DNA of 64,000 nucleotides from Chitinophaga filiformis (GCF_900102545.1 NZ_FNBN01000006.1:124001-188000), one strand, 5' to 3'; positions 9,649-20,800 are shown, numbered from the stretch's first letter. Numbers and translations are program-made. Notes: generated by a model from the sequence alone, not told the origin.

Positions 9649-12600
9649 TTAGAAATTATAGGTTACGTTTACACTCAGATTCCTTCCTTTGAACCATTTG
9701 TGATAAACATAATCCAGTTGTTTGTTGTACGAAAGACCTTTAGGATCGTTATTGACATTATCTTTCAGCAGATTCGCCTCATTCAGATCGACAAATGTAC
9801 CGCCACCACTGGAGTGAGGACTTGTTGCCGAAATGTTCTGATATATGATGTAGTCCTGTTGTAACAAATCGCTGATGTTGAATCTTACCTGCAGTTTATT
9901 CTTCAGCAAGTTGGCACTCAACTGGAGATCTAACACATCTCTTGGTTTCTCATACTGATCCTGGTAAGGGAATACACCACCACTCACAATACGTCTGCCA
10001 TATTTGTTATAGCTGATGTTGGCACCGATGATCTTTCCAAAATAACCAATACCACCATTGATCACATAAGGCGATAAGCCCTGTAAAGCACGTTTACGTG
10101 TGTCAGGTGTATTGCCTGATGGAGCGCCACCCACAGCGTCGGATGCTGCCTTTATCAATGATGCTACATCGTAGTTTACTTTCGCATCCATCCAGGAACC
10201 GTTTGCACTAACATAGATGTTTTTCAGCCAGGTTGATGCCGGAGAAATAAAACCTAATGATTTACGCAGGTCCACCTCTATGCCATTATTGGTTGAACTT
10301 TTCAGGTTGAAATAGAAGTAGATCAATTCCGGAGATCCAAGCGCTGACACCAACTCTACCGGACTATCAAACTTCTTGTGAAAAGCAGATACTGAGATAA
10401 TTTCTCCTGGCCCGGGATAGTACTCATAGCGCAGGTCGATGTTGGAGATCTTCGCATCCTTCAGTGATGTTGCTCCACGATAGATACTTCTCTCTCTGAA
10501 TTCATAGTAAATGAATGGCGCCCTTTCCCTGAAATCCGCTCTTGCCAGTGTTTGTGAATATGCAAACCTGATATTCATTGCAGGCGTCAGACTATACACC
10601 AGGTTGAAAGACGGCAGCCAGTCAGTACGTTTATATTTAACAACAGTATCAACAGGAAGTCCGGTAACCTGGCTGAAGGAAGTACCTGTAATATCCATTG
10701 CATTATTCTCCATACGCACACCACCAATAAACCGGAACTTCCTCAGGAAATTAATGTCAACCATACCATAAGCCGCATGTAATTTCTGATCGCCTGTATA
10801 GTTCTCGGCATTTTCCCCTGCACCGGTACTTGTCAGTTTATATGTGAGGTATTTGGGTTTCAGTAACGACTGCAACTGATAATCAGCTAAACCGAATATT
10901 GCGTTACTGATCGAGTCAGGGTTACCTGTCGGGTCATAGAACATACGCAGGGAAGTCGATTTAAAATCCGCCTGACGGAAATTACCTGCATATCCGAACT
11001 TGATCAATTCATTCGCACCCTTCATCTTGAAAGGGATTGAAAAGTTCACCGCAGCATTCTGTCTTCTTTCTTCCAGTCTTGAGTTAAAGATGTTCAATCC
11101 CTGCGTCATGTAACCGTTGTTATCAGTCAATACATACTGATAATATCCTTTAGGTCCATCCACGTGATATCCTTTTACAGCACGTGTATCAGGCTGATCT
11201 CTGTTAACAGTGATATAGTCGCCGGACCAGTCGATCTTCAGGTGTTTACCCAGCACATGCTCACCTTCCAGCCTGTTCTGCAGTAATTCATTAATGATCG
11301 TAATTGAGTTGTAATATTGAACCGCATTACGATCAGTACCACCCACTATCAGGAAGTTGAATTCGTTACCGTTGTATACATCAGTCTCATTCTGGAATCT
11401 TCTGTTATAAAGATTCTTGAATACGATCTTATGTCCTTTTGTCTGAAAACCAATATTCGCAACTGCTCCCAACGCTGTATTGAACTGATAGGCGCGGGAA
11501 CTGCTATCATAATGATAGTTAGTTGGCTGGAAACGTTCTTCATTCATGATCTGCTCCTCGTGGCGATAAGTGGCCGCCAGCGTGATTCCCAGTGTGGACG
11601 TCTCTTTTATTTTTATTCTTCTTCCCAGTGTCAGCTGATAATTCTGCACAGGTGAATAGTTATACTTATGCAGTCCCCATGTATTAGGAATACGTGCATT
11701 CATTTCACTCATTTTGCCATAGTTACCGGCAGCGGCATATTTGCGGTATTCATCAGGATTCCAGTCCTTATTCCACCATTTGCGGGTGCCATCATCAAAT
11801 CCCAGGTAATCTTTATCACCGCGTTTTGTGGCATAAAAATCCTTTCCGGAACTATTGGTATTTAATCCACTACCTAATGTTATAGAAGTGAAGTTCTCTA
11901 CAGGTATATCTCTTGTATTTACCTGTACCAGACCTCCTGCAAATTCAGCAGACATATCTGGTGTGGAAGTCTTATTCACGATGATATTGTCTATCAGACC
12001 ACTCGGTACTACGTCGAAAGAGAAGTTACGGCGGTTAGGTTCTGTGCTTGGCAGGTTAGCACCATTCAGCATCACGTTATTATAACGTTCACTAAGGCCG
12101 CGTACTGTTACGAATTTATCATCCTGCACAGTCAATCCACTTACGCGTTTTAATACCTGAGCAGCGTTGTTATCGGGAGTTACCTTTATCTGCTCGGCAC
12201 TGATACCGTCGGATAATGCTGCATTATTCTTCTGTATTGCATACAATCCTTCTACTGAAGCTTTCTGATAGCTGGCGGTAACCACCACTTCTTTTAAGGC
12301 AGAAGAAGAAGGCGCCATTACTACGTTCAAAGGAGTCACTTTCTTCTCACTCACTGTGATGTCAGTGATCCTTTTTGTTGTATATGATATAAAACTAAAT
12401 TCCAGTGTATATTTTCCAGGCTCCAATGTCAGCTGATAAGTACCGTCAACTGAAGTGAGCGCACCTTTTCCGGTACTGGTTTTTACCGTTACGCCGGGTA
12501 ATGGTTCATTCTTGTTATCCACTACCTTTCCGCTGATAAAGCCATTCTTCACCTGCGCTGGTTTCTCCTGCATCCCCTGCCTGATCACTATTTTATTTTC

Positions 12601-12927
12601 GCTGTACATAATGTCCAGCGGAGCTCTTTCATCTAACCATTTTAATACATCCGACAGCTTGTTATTTTCTATCTCTATAGCTTTCACCTGGCATTTGGCA
12701 AGGTACTCCGGGTCATATACGAAAGTATATCTGGTCTGTTGTTGCAATGATCTGATGATTTCAGCGACAGATGTAGTGCCTACTTTCAACGTTACCCTCT
12801 CATTCAATTCATTATACAATTGTCCCGCCAGTACAGTTGATTGCCCGCATATAAGAATAAATAGATTAAAAAAGATTGATACAGGCATAAAGATCCCCTT
12901 ACAAAATCTGTTGATCGATTTTTGCAT
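9649..12927 (-). CDS. TonB-dependent receptor with N-terminal STN signalling domain
   Basis: Outer-membrane active transporter of 1092 residues. After the signal peptide comes an STN domain (about 45-100: LKVGTTSVAEIIRSLQQQ), as in FecA-type transducers. Next is a carboxypeptidase-regulatory-like beta-sandwich (about 128-215: GKVVDNKNEPLPGVTVK), the plug (about 235-345, with VLKRVSGLTVQDDKFVTVRG) and a long beta-barrel ending in aromatic NVTYNF. The STN domain and the FecR gene 59 bases upstream imply cell-surface signalling. The two downstream lipoproteins are probable partners. No SusD gene is present, so it is not a classical Sus pair. The substrate (siderophore, peptide, glycan) is unknown. 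Confidence 0.93.
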   Translation of the reverse strand: MQKSINRFCKGIFMPVSIFFNLFILICGQSTVLAGQLYNELNERVTLKVGTTSVAEIIRSLQQQTRYTFVYDPEYLAKCQVKAIEIENNKLSDVLKWLDERAPLDIMYSENKIVIRQGMQEKPAQVKNGFISGKVVDNKNEPLPGVTVKTSTGKGALTSVDGTYQLTLEPGKYTLEFSFISYTTKRITDITVSEKKVTPLNVVMAPSSSALKEVVVTASYQKASVEGLYAIQKNNAALSDGISAEQIKVTPDNNAAQVLKRVSGLTVQDDKFVTVRGLSERYNNVMLNGANLPSTEPNRRNFSFDVVPSGLIDNIIVNKTSTPDMSAEFAGGLVQVNTRDIPVENFTSITLGSGLNTNSSGKDFYATKRGDKDYLGFDDGTRKWWNKDWNPDEYRKYAAAGNYGKMSEMNARIPNTWGLHKYNYSPVQNYQLTLGRRIKIKETSTLGITLAATYRHEEQIMNEERFQPTNYHYDSSSRAYQFNTALGAVANIGFQTKGHKIVFKNLYNRRFQNETDVYNGNEFNFLIVGGTDRNAVQYYNSITIINELLQNRLEGEHVLGKHLKIDWSGDYITVNRDQPDTRAVKGYHVDGPKGYYQYVLTDNNGYMTQGLNIFNSRLEERRQNAAVNFSIPFKMKGANELIKFGYAGNFRQADFKSTSLRMFYDPTGNPDSISNAIFGLADYQLQSLLKPKYLTYKLTSTGAGENAENYTGDQKLHAAYGMVDINFLRKFRFIGGVRMENNAMDITGTSFSQVTGLPVDTVVKYKRTDWLPSFNLVYSLTPAMNIRFAYSQTLARADFRERAPFIYYEFRERSIYRGATSLKDAKISNIDLRYEYYPGPGEIISVSAFHKKFDSPVELVSALGSPELIYFYFNLKSSTNNGIEVDLRKSLGFISPASTWLKNIYVSANGSWMDAKVNYDVASLIKAASDAVGGAPSGNTPDTRKRALQGLSPYVINGGIGYFGKIIGANISYNKYGRRIVSGGVFPYQDQYEKPRDVLDLQLSANLLKNKLQVRFNISDLLQQDYIIYQNISATSPHSSGGGTFVDLNEANLLKDNVNNDPKGLSYNKQLDYVYHKWFKGRNLSVNVTYNF

Positions 12928-12986
12928 TTTGTTTTGTCCGATTTTATTAAAAAATGCCTTTGTGCTAAGCTATATGGTTGCCGCTT

Positions 12987-13946
12987 TTATTTTCTCCTGA
13001 TAATATAGTGGTTAGTATCTGCGCCGTACTCGTATGAAAAACGATGTACGTAGCTAAGTGTTTCAAGTATAGATTTTATTGATTGTGTACTGTTGAATAC
13101 ACCTGATATCTCTTTTTTAATAAGTTTTGTGTCTTTTATGGTAATCTTACAATTGTATCTGTTCTCCAGCATAGCGAAAGCATCTTCCAATGTCGTTTTG
13201 TCAAAGACGAGCTTGTAGTTCTTCCATCCTAATACTGCATTATTATTGAATGCATGAGGCTTTCCGGGTTCTATGCCTTCGATGTATTCTATCATTTCAC
13301 CTGGCTTCAGAATATGTCTGAACGGACTGCCTTTCAACATGTGACTTACCGCTACTTTACCTGTTACAAGACTTATCTGAATAGCGCCATTTGCCCTGTT
13401 ATCTGTCGAAATATTGAATGAGGTGCCCAATACTGTGGTTACCAGCGAAGCTGTATGTACCCGGAAAGGAGCCACTTGCTTACTCACATCGAAATATGCC
13501 TCGCCTTGCAGCCATATGTCGCGGTTGGTACCATTGTACTGCCTGTTATACACAATAGATGAATTTGTATTCAGCCATATTTTTGATCCGTCAGCCATAT
13601 GCACCAGGCGTATAGTATTGGTATTATTAACAATCGTATCAGTCAGTAAAGCCACCTGCACGCTTTTGTGCCGGCGCTGAGATGTCCAAAGCCAGGCCAG
13701 CACACTTAATAGCAGCAATAACACAGCAGCAGTACTAAATACAGGAAGCATACGCCTTACAGACTTCACCTCCTTTTGAGGTGCTGATATAACCGGTACA
13801 TCCGACGTATCTTCAAGTGCCTGCAGGAAATATTCATCAGCCTCGGGCGTTGAATCTCCTTCGAGATAAGCAGCAACCATTTCTGCTTCTTCATCCGTAC
13901 AAAGACCTTTAAAATATTTTTCCAGTAACTGTGCGCTTATTTTCAT
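12987..13946 (-). CDS. FecR family anti-sigma factor
   Basis: Inner-membrane regulator of 319 residues. It has a cytosolic N-terminal helical segment, one membrane span (about residues 67-87, rich in Leu), then the periplasmic FecR domain (VHMADGSKIWLNTNSSIVY, then GEAYFDVSKQVAPFRV) and a C-terminal DUF4974-type domain (LVFDKTTLEDAFAMLENRYN). It would relay the receptor's STN signal to an ECF sigma factor. Unusually, no sigma gene lies directly upstream: the next 856 bases hold no gene. The only sigma gene in the window is at 5232-5762 in the opposite direction. Confidence 0.92.
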   Translation of the reverse strand: MKISAQLLEKYFKGLCTDEEAEMVAAYLEGDSTPEADEYFLQALEDTSDVPVISAPQKEVKSVRRMLPVFSTAAVLLLLLSVLAWLWTSQRRHKSVQVALLTDTIVNNTNTIRLVHMADGSKIWLNTNSSIVYNRQYNGTNRDIWLQGEAYFDVSKQVAPFRVHTASLVTTVLGTSFNISTDNRANGAIQISLVTGKVAVSHMLKGSPFRHILKPGEMIEYIEGIEPGKPHAFNNNAVLGWKNYKLVFDKTTLEDAFAMLENRYNCKITIKDTKLIKKEISGVFNSTQSIKSILETLSYVHRFSYEYGADTNHYIIRRK

Positions 13947-14802
13947 TTTCTTGAAATGCAGGACTTCAATATTGTTTTCTGGTGACCTAATACAATAAGA
14001 GTACGATTGTGAAAGAAAGATGTCCTAATCAAAAAATGGAGTTCATAATTCCTTAACATAAAGGACTAAGGATAGGCTTTACTATGTATCTCCTAACTAC
14101 ACCTGGCAGGCCCGGCCCCTTGCCGGGAACATTTACAGCGTTCGGTGGCCCGGGTATTCACCAGCCGGCGTCTTTCTCTTCAGACAAACAACAAGCGTAC
14201 GGTAGATACCATACGCTTGTTGTTAAGATTGTCATGTGAATGTTCGAGAATGCAAATCGTGTAGGCTTTTAATGGTCATTATGGGATTCAGAGATTTTTT
14301 CAAATCATCTTCACTCCCACCCAATGAGAAATAATTGCCTTTATAAATATTTTTATTGAATAATTTTTTTGATGTTGTTTGTTGTTGGCATATAGTCTTC
14401 TAATGTTAACTCATTTTCCAGTACGTGCTACCTATCTTCAAACAATGTTGTTAAATATTTATTCATACATGCATCATTTAATGAATGTTTGAACATCTAT
14501 TCGCCTTCTACTCCTGTATTCTTGCGGGCTTCCACTTTAGTGAAATATGATAGGTCCCTCCCCTTCTAATCATTGCTCCGTTGGAAAAGCAATGCTCTTT
14601 GTTGACAAAGGGTTTTCTATTCATACGTGTCGTTGCGTCAAGGGTTACACACAAATCAATCCTCTATTCCGGAAGTCTTCATGCAAATTACATCAATTCA
14701 CTGAAAGTTCCACAGCAGTGGGATAAATTTTCAACCATTTTACATACAACTTTTGTGTCAAACCCGCATTATTATTTGTCCATATTAGCTTTCCCGCACT
14801 TT
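13947..14802. other. Gene-free AT-rich stretch
   Basis: No convincing gene is visible. The part next to fecR should hold its promoter, but I find no good TAnnTTTG box. A strong inverted repeat sits at 14187-14224. Around 14353-14565 the minus strand has a 71-codon stretch interrupted by two stops, too short and unrecognisable to call a pseudogene. Base composition from 14260 on is clearly richer in AT than the neighbours, so this may be a decayed insertion. Confidence 0.5.
14187..14224. repeat. 18-bp inverted repeat
   Basis: AACAACAAGCGTACGGTA is followed after GA by its reverse complement with one mismatch. It has the form of a terminator stem but no strong T tract on either side and no adjacent gene end; it may be the terminator of a lost gene. 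Confidence 0.6.
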
Positions 14803-16224
14803 TTAAGCTGTTTTTTGTGTCTTCATGGCCAGGTAATACAGCGGGAAACCAATAACGATGATCAATAATCCGAATAAAGCATAGCCACTCTCAAAACGAA
14901 GTAACAATAACGCCAGTACGGATGCTACCACAATATATAACATTGGTAATACAGGATAGCCAAATGCTTTATAGGGACGTGGAATATCCGGACGCTTGTT
15001 GCGTAACACAAAGATACCAGCAATTGTGATAACATAAAATATTAATACGCCAAAAATTACCATTGCCAGCAAATCATTGTATTTACCAGTCAGACATAAC
15101 AATGACGCCCACACGCATTGTATCCATAACCCGTTGGCAGGTACGTTATCTTTATTCAGCTCAGCTGCTTTCTTAAAGAATAGTCCGTCCTCAGCCATTG
15201 TATAATAAATACGGGCGCCAGACAGGATCAATCCATTGTTGCATCCAAAGGTAGATACCATGATCATTACTGCAATTACCAGGGAGCCACTTGACCCAAA
15301 GATCTGTTCTGCAGCAACAACAGCTACACGGTCTTTCGCTGCAAAAGCAATATCGTGCATTGGCAGCACTGCCAGATACATCAGGTTGGCGCTTACATAG
15401 ACAATGGTCACCAGCAGTGTACCCAGGAATAGGGCACGTCCGATATTCCTCTGCGGATTTTTAATCTCTGCAGCAATGAAGGTAATATTGTTCCAGGCAT
15501 CGCTGCTGAACAATGATCCTTTCATAGAAATAGCAATAGCACCACATAAAGCAAGTCCGGATAACAGTGTGGTAGTTACCTGTCCGTCCACCTGTGTCAG
15601 ACTTACTGCTTCCCAGGCATTCGCCCAGTTGGCATTCCATACTTCCTGTTTAGCTCCCAGCAGGAACCCGAATATGATCAGGCCAAACAAAGACAGCAGT
15701 TTTGCCAGGGTAAATACTGTCTGGATGATTTTACCGCTTTTAATACCGCGTGTATTGATCCAGGTAAGCAATATAATGGAGATGATCGCTACGATCTGCG
15801 CTGCTGATACCTTTACAATCCCTGCGTCTAACAGTATATGCTCTTCACTGAAGGCCGGGATAAGATAAGAGGAGAACTTGGCAAACGCCACTGCTACGGC
15901 CGCTATAGTACCTGTCTGGATCACACTGAACTGTGTCCAGCCGAACAGAAAGGCTACTAACGGATTGTAGGCTTCACGCAGGTAAACATACTGTCCCCCT
16001 GCCTTTGGATACATACCGGATAACTCTCCATAACTCACCGCCGCGATAATGGTAACAATACCGCCCAATACCCACATCAATGTTAACCAGCCCGCAGAAC
16101 CCACATTACGGGCTATTTCTGCGGATACAAGGAATACGCCGGATCCTATCATCGAACCAGCTACGATCATGGTTGCGTCCAGTAAACTTAAACTTGGACG
16201 GAAAGCTGTGTTGTGGTTTTCCAT
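14803..16224 (-). CDS. APC family amino acid permease
   Basis: Inner-membrane amino acid/polyamine/organocation transporter of 473 residues with about 12 predicted membrane spans. The first span carries the family's substrate-site glycine motif (GSMIGSGVFLV). YGELSGMYPKAGGQYVYLRE in the span 2-3 region is typical of the LAT/YfnA-like subgroup. Exchange or proton symport of an amino acid is the family function; the substrate cannot be assigned. It is transcribed separately from the OmpH-like gene, whose terminator lies just upstream. Confidence 0.92.
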   Translation of the reverse strand: MENHNTAFRPSLSLLDATMIVAGSMIGSGVFLVSAEIARNVGSAGWLTLMWVLGGIVTIIAAVSYGELSGMYPKAGGQYVYLREAYNPLVAFLFGWTQFSVIQTGTIAAVAVAFAKFSSYLIPAFSEEHILLDAGIVKVSAAQIVAIISIILLTWINTRGIKSGKIIQTVFTLAKLLSLFGLIIFGFLLGAKQEVWNANWANAWEAVSLTQVDGQVTTTLLSGLALCGAIAISMKGSLFSSDAWNNITFIAAEIKNPQRNIGRALFLGTLLVTIVYVSANLMYLAVLPMHDIAFAAKDRVAVVAAEQIFGSSGSLVIAVMIMVSTFGCNNGLILSGARIYYTMAEDGLFFKKAAELNKDNVPANGLWIQCVWASLLCLTGKYNDLLAMVIFGVLIFYVITIAGIFVLRNKRPDIPRPYKAFGYPVLPMLYIVVASVLALLLLRFESGYALFGLLIIVIGFPLYYLAMKTQKTA

Positions 16225-16246
16225 ATGTTCTTGTGTCTATATGATT

Positions 16247-16285
16247 AAAAAAATCCCGTCTCAGTAATGTTTACGAGACGGGATT
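16247..16285 (-). terminator. Terminator of the OmpH-like gene
   Basis: An 11-bp perfect stem (AATCCCGTCTC/GAGACGGGATT) with a 12-base loop is followed on the minus strand by a run of seven T. It separates the OmpH-like gene from the permease gene. Confidence 0.85.
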
Positions 16286-16328
16286 CCAATTTATAATTAT
16301 TTTTCAAACGTTGCTGCTATAGCAACTA

Positions 16329-16946
16329 TTATTTTTTCTCCTCAGTGGATGCGTTGGCTTCGTTCAGCCCCTTAATTACCTCATTTGTAATGTCATACTT
16401 CTCATCCTTGTACAAAACATTACTAGCACCTGTACGGTAAGAAAGGATATAGGCATAACGTTTATCGCTGTTATACTTTGTCAGGAAATCGTTCAGCCTT
16501 TTCTGCAGCTCTTCATTGAACTTGTTTTCCTGCTCTGCATACTGGGAACGCATGGCCTGCGCCTTGCCTTCCAGCTGCTGCTGCTTGTTATATAAAGCAC
16601 GCTGGGTTGCCTCACCTTCTGACTGTGTCATTCCGTTAGCTCTGCGTTGAAAATCAGCCGCTTCATTCTGTAATGCACGTACATTGGCCTGCAGTTCATT
16701 GTCGATTGCCTGCTGTTTCTTCTCTAATTCAGCCTTTTTCTCCTTGAAATATTCATAGTGAGCTTCAACGGTATCGATATCCACATATGCTATAATAAAG
16801 CTGTTATTAGATGCCGCACTGCCGTCCTTGGCAGCCGCTGCCGGACTATTGTTCCCCTGTTTGTTATTCTGCTGGCAGGCAATAAATGTTCCGGCTGTCA
16901 GTACCGCTAATAATCCGCTTTTCACAAGTTGTTTAGTAGTGCGCAT
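16329..16946 (-). CDS. OmpH/Skp-like lipoprotein
   Basis: A 205-residue protein starting at the ATG at 16946 (MRTTKQLVKSG). The signal peptide ends in lipobox TFIAC, so unlike soluble Skp it should be lipid-anchored. After an Asn/Ala-rich linker comes the OmpH core: a short strand (IIAYVDIDTV), a long charged coiled-coil with many Gln/Glu/Lys residues, and a C-terminal segment (YAYILSYRTGASNVLY) typical of the family. It probably acts as a periplasmic chaperone for outer-membrane proteins. It appears to be a single-gene transcript with its own terminator. Confidence 0.85.
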   Translation of the reverse strand: MRTTKQLVKSGLLAVLTAGTFIACQQNNKQGNNSPAAAAKDGSAASNNSFIIAYVDIDTVEAHYEYFKEKKAELEKKQQAIDNELQANVRALQNEAADFQRRANGMTQSEGEATQRALYNKQQQLEGKAQAMRSQYAEQENKFNEELQKRLNDFLTKYNSDKRYAYILSYRTGASNVLYKDEKYDITNEVIKGLNEANASTEEKK

Positions 16947-17091
16947 GTTGTTAGGTGGATTTTTTAATCTCCTTAAATACATTTTTAAAATTGAACGGCT
17001 AAAATAAGGTTTTTAGATGATTATACTTAGTCCCTCACTTTCTTAACAACACTTTCACATATAGATTTTTCCCCTGCATAGGAGACAGTTT

Positions 17092-17781
17092 CTAATGTAC
17101 AAAGGTTGTCAGTTTGAAGGAATCAACATTCCTGACATTTCCATATCCGATAATGGTATACTGCTTCTGGTCCTGTATTTCATAGGTATGGCTGTTATTT
17201 CCCATTAGACTCAGGGAAGAGTCTGCATAACGGAGGTCCACGTTACGGTTGCCCACAGGCACCTGTACAAAATCAGTAGCCGCCTGATAACCCAGCTGGC
17301 GGAATACCCGCACATTGTCCACATACATGTCCAGGGTCAGCCTCAAAGCTGGCGTCGTATAGGTATCACTCAGATTAATGTACCTCACTTTACCGAAATT
17401 GGCCTGAGATGGCGCCAGGTGATCTTCAACAAGCAGTAACTGCAGCGCCCTGGAGTTATTCTGCGAGAGGAATACCGAATAATAATGACCATTCCTCATG
17501 CTGATCTCGCCACTACCTATCGGGGTGTTATGGTTCCCTGCCGGATAGATCCGCAGGGCGTAACGTTTCGCCTGAAATGAGTGATAGCCGGTGCTCTCAC
17601 CGTATCCTACCGCACTCCCTATAGTGGTGGTATCTATCAACACATCATACTCTTTGCCTGGTACCGCCGTAAAGAAATTGATGTTCGAACTTGTTTCTGG
17701 TATAGAGCTGTCACTATCCTTATTACAGGCTATCACGCCCACTACTGTTAATATCAATACTAAAAAAAGCCATTGCTTCAT
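17092..17781 (-). CDS. DUF4397 domain-containing lipoprotein
   Basis: A 229-residue exported protein. The start at 17781 (MKQWLFLVLI) is preferred because the signal peptide begins there; an ATG at 17790 is also possible. The lipobox is VGVIAC, followed by NKDSD. The mature part contains the DUF4397-type pattern of short beta-strands (FGKVRYINLSDTYTTPALRLTLDMYVD, here 151-177 approximately), a fold also seen in secreted surface proteins. Function is unknown. It is transcribed in the same direction as the downstream-lying OmpH-like gene, with a 145-base gap. Confidence 0.75.
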   Translation of the reverse strand: MKQWLFLVLILTVVGVIACNKDSDSSIPETSSNINFFTAVPGKEYDVLIDTTTIGSAVGYGESTGYHSFQAKRYALRIYPAGNHNTPIGSGEISMRNGHYYSVFLSQNNSRALQLLLVEDHLAPSQANFGKVRYINLSDTYTTPALRLTLDMYVDNVRVFRQLGYQAATDFVQVPVGNRNVDLRYADSSLSLMGNNSHTYEIQDQKQYTIIGYGNVRNVDSFKLTTFVH

Positions 17782-17821
17782 AACTATCATCCGGTAGTTT
17801 AATTGGCGGAAAGTTACAGGT

Positions 17822-17861
17822 AAAAAAAATGTCCCGGCACTACGCACGGGACATTTTTTTT
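17822..17861 (-). terminator. Terminator of the rpoBC transcript
   Basis: An 8-bp stem (ATGTCCCG/CGGGACAT) with a ten-base loop is flanked by A8 and T8, so it can work in both directions. It lies 20 bases after the rpoC stop and most likely ends the ribosomal protein-RNA polymerase transcript. Confidence 0.88.
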
Positions 17862-17880
17862 ATACATGAATGAATCTGTT

Positions 17881-20800
17881 CTATTCTTCTTCGTCAAACT
17901 GGAACACTTCTTTGGAAGACGCCAGGATATCATATTCTTCTTTGGATCCTACGATCATGTTTTCGAACTCACGCAGACCAGTACCTGCAGGTATCAGGTG
18001 ACCGGTGATTACGTTCTCTTTCAGGCCTAGCATGTCATCTGTTTTACCGTTGATGGCTGCAGAAGACAGTACCTTGGTTGTTTCCTGGAAGGACGCTGCA
18101 GAGATCCAGCTGTGAGTACCCAGGGACGCTTTGGTAATCCCCTGTAACAGTGGGCTGGAAGTAGCTGGTTTCGCATCGCGGAATTCCACCAGTTTCTTGT
18201 CAGCACGGCGCAGCAGGGAGTTTTCTTCCCTTACCTGACGCAGTGTAACGATCTGACCAGCTTTCAGCGCGGTTGATTCACCTGCTTCGGTAACCACCTT
18301 CTTATCGAAGATGTTGTCGTTTTCTTCAAAGAATTCAAATTTATCGGTAGTGTCACCTTCCAGGAAGCGGGTATCGCCCGGATCCTCGATGTTCACCTTA
18401 CGCATCATCTGACGTACGATCACCTCAATGTGCTTGTCGTTGATCTTCACACCCTGTAAACGGTATACTTCCTGTATCTCATTTACCAGGTATTCCTGAA
18501 CAGCAAACGGTCCTTTGATAGACAGGATGTCCGCAGGAGTGATGGAACCATCAGACAGCGCAGTACCTGCTTTCACGAAGTCACCGTCCTGTACCAGGAT
18601 GTGACGTGTCAATGGCACCAGGTATTTCTTGATATGACCTTCACGGCTTTCGATGATGATCTCACGGTTACCACGTTTGATGTTACCGAAAGCTACCACA
18701 CCATCAATTTCAGATACGATGGCAGGATTGCTTGGGTTACGTGCTTCAAACAGTTCAGTTACACGTGGCAGACCACCCGTGATATCGCGCAGTTTACCGA
18801 GTATACGAGGGATCTTCACTATAACCTGACCAGCTCTTACTGCCTCTCCTTCTTCAATTACGATATGAGAGCCAACTGGTAAGTTGTAGGATTTCACCTC
18901 TTTATTACCATCTACGTAGATAGATGGGATCTTGTTCTTGTCTTTTGTTTCAATTACCACTTTCTCACGGTGACCAGTCTGTTCGTCAGCCTCTTCACGG
19001 AAGGTAATACCTTCGATGATGCTATCGAAACGGATGTTACCCGCGATTTCAGATACGATAACGGCGTTGTATGGATCCCATGTACAGATCATGTCACCTT
19101 TCGCAACTTTCTGTCCGTCTTTCACCAGCAGGGTAGAACCGTACGGAATGTTGTTGGTGATCAGCAACCTGTCATTCTTCACATCCATGATACGTAATTC
19201 ACCTGTACGGCCAATTACCACCTGTACTTTCTCGCCTTCGTTGTTTTCGTAAGTAGTGGTACGCAGACCATCGAACTGGATAGTACCGTCGAATTTCGCC
19301 TGTAAGCCGGTATCAACAGAAGTAGAACCAGCCACACCACCCACGTGGAAGGTACGCAGTGTCAGCTGTGTACCAGGCTCACCGATGGACTGTGCTGCGA
19401 TGATACCTACTGCATCACCACGCTGTGTTACATAACCTGTAGCCAGGTTCTTACCGTAACATTTCACGCACACTCCTCTGCGGCTTTCGCAGGTCAGTAC
19501 GGAACGGATTTCTACTGTATCGATAGAGCTGTTCTCAATACGATGAGCGATATCTTCAGTGATCAGGCTACCTGCTTCAACGATCAGTTCCTCTGTATGA
19601 GGATCGAACACATCGTGCAGGGAAGTACGGCCAAGGATACGGTCGTACAGTGGCTCAACCACCTCTTCGTTATCTTTCAGTGCAGAGGTTGCAATACCAC
19701 GCAGTGTACCACAGTCTTCCTCATTGATTACCACATCCTGTGCTACGTCCACCAGACGACGGGTCAGGTAACCCGCATCCGCCGTTTTCAGTGCCGTATC
19801 CGCAAGACCCTTACGGGCACCGTGCGTAGAGATGAAGTATTCCAATACGTTCAGACCATCCTTAAAGTTGGACAGGATCGGGTTCTCGATGATCTCTGAA
19901 CCGGTAGATCCACTCTTACGCGGTTTAGCCATCAGACCCCTTAAACCAGCCAGCTGTTTGATCTGCTGTTTGGAACCACGCGCACCGGAATCAAGCATCA
20001 TGTACACAGAGTTGAAGCCCTGTTTGTCATTTGCCAGCTCACGGATCAGCGTTTCAGTTACTTTGGTATCCACACGTGACCAGATATCAATGATCTGGTT
20101 ATAACGTTCGTTATTCGTGATCAGACCCATGTTATAGTTATCCCATACTTCATCCACTTCGCTGGAAGCACCATCAATCATGTGCTGTTTCACCTCAGGG
20201 ATGATCAGGTCATTGATGTTGAAGGACAATCCACCACGGAATGCGGTACGGAAACCAAGTTGCTTGATATCATCCAGGAACTTCGCAGTTTTAGGAATAT
20301 CAGTATACTTGATAATGTCACCGATGATCTCACGCAGTGACTTCTTAGTCAGCAGTGCATTCACATAACCAGCTTCTTTTGGAACGTGCTGGTTAAAGAT
20401 CACACGGCCTACAGTTGTTTCGATCAGCTTAGTTTCCAGTTCACCCTTCTCATTACGTACAGTCGCTCTTACGCGGATGTTCGCATGCAGGTTCACTCTC
20501 TGCTCGTTGTAAGCGATGATCACCTCTTCTGCAGAATAGAAAGCCTTACCTTCTCCTTCTACTTTTTCAGTAGGAGTAGATTTCTTGCCTTTGGTGATGT
20601 AGTACAGACCCAATACCATGTCCTGTGAAGGCAGGGTGATAGGCGTACCGTTCTGCGGGTTGAGGATGTTGTGTGATGACAGCATCAGTAACTGTGCTTC
20701 CAGTATCGCAGCATTGCTGAGCGGTACGTGCACGGCCATCTGGTCACCATCAAAGTCGGCGTTGAACGCAGAACACACCAGTGGGTGGAGCTGGATCGCT

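Noticed and set aside
14581..14868. Plus-strand frame of 95 codons in the gap before the permease gene
   Set aside because: It overlaps the 3' end of the permease gene and has no recognisable features or promoter.
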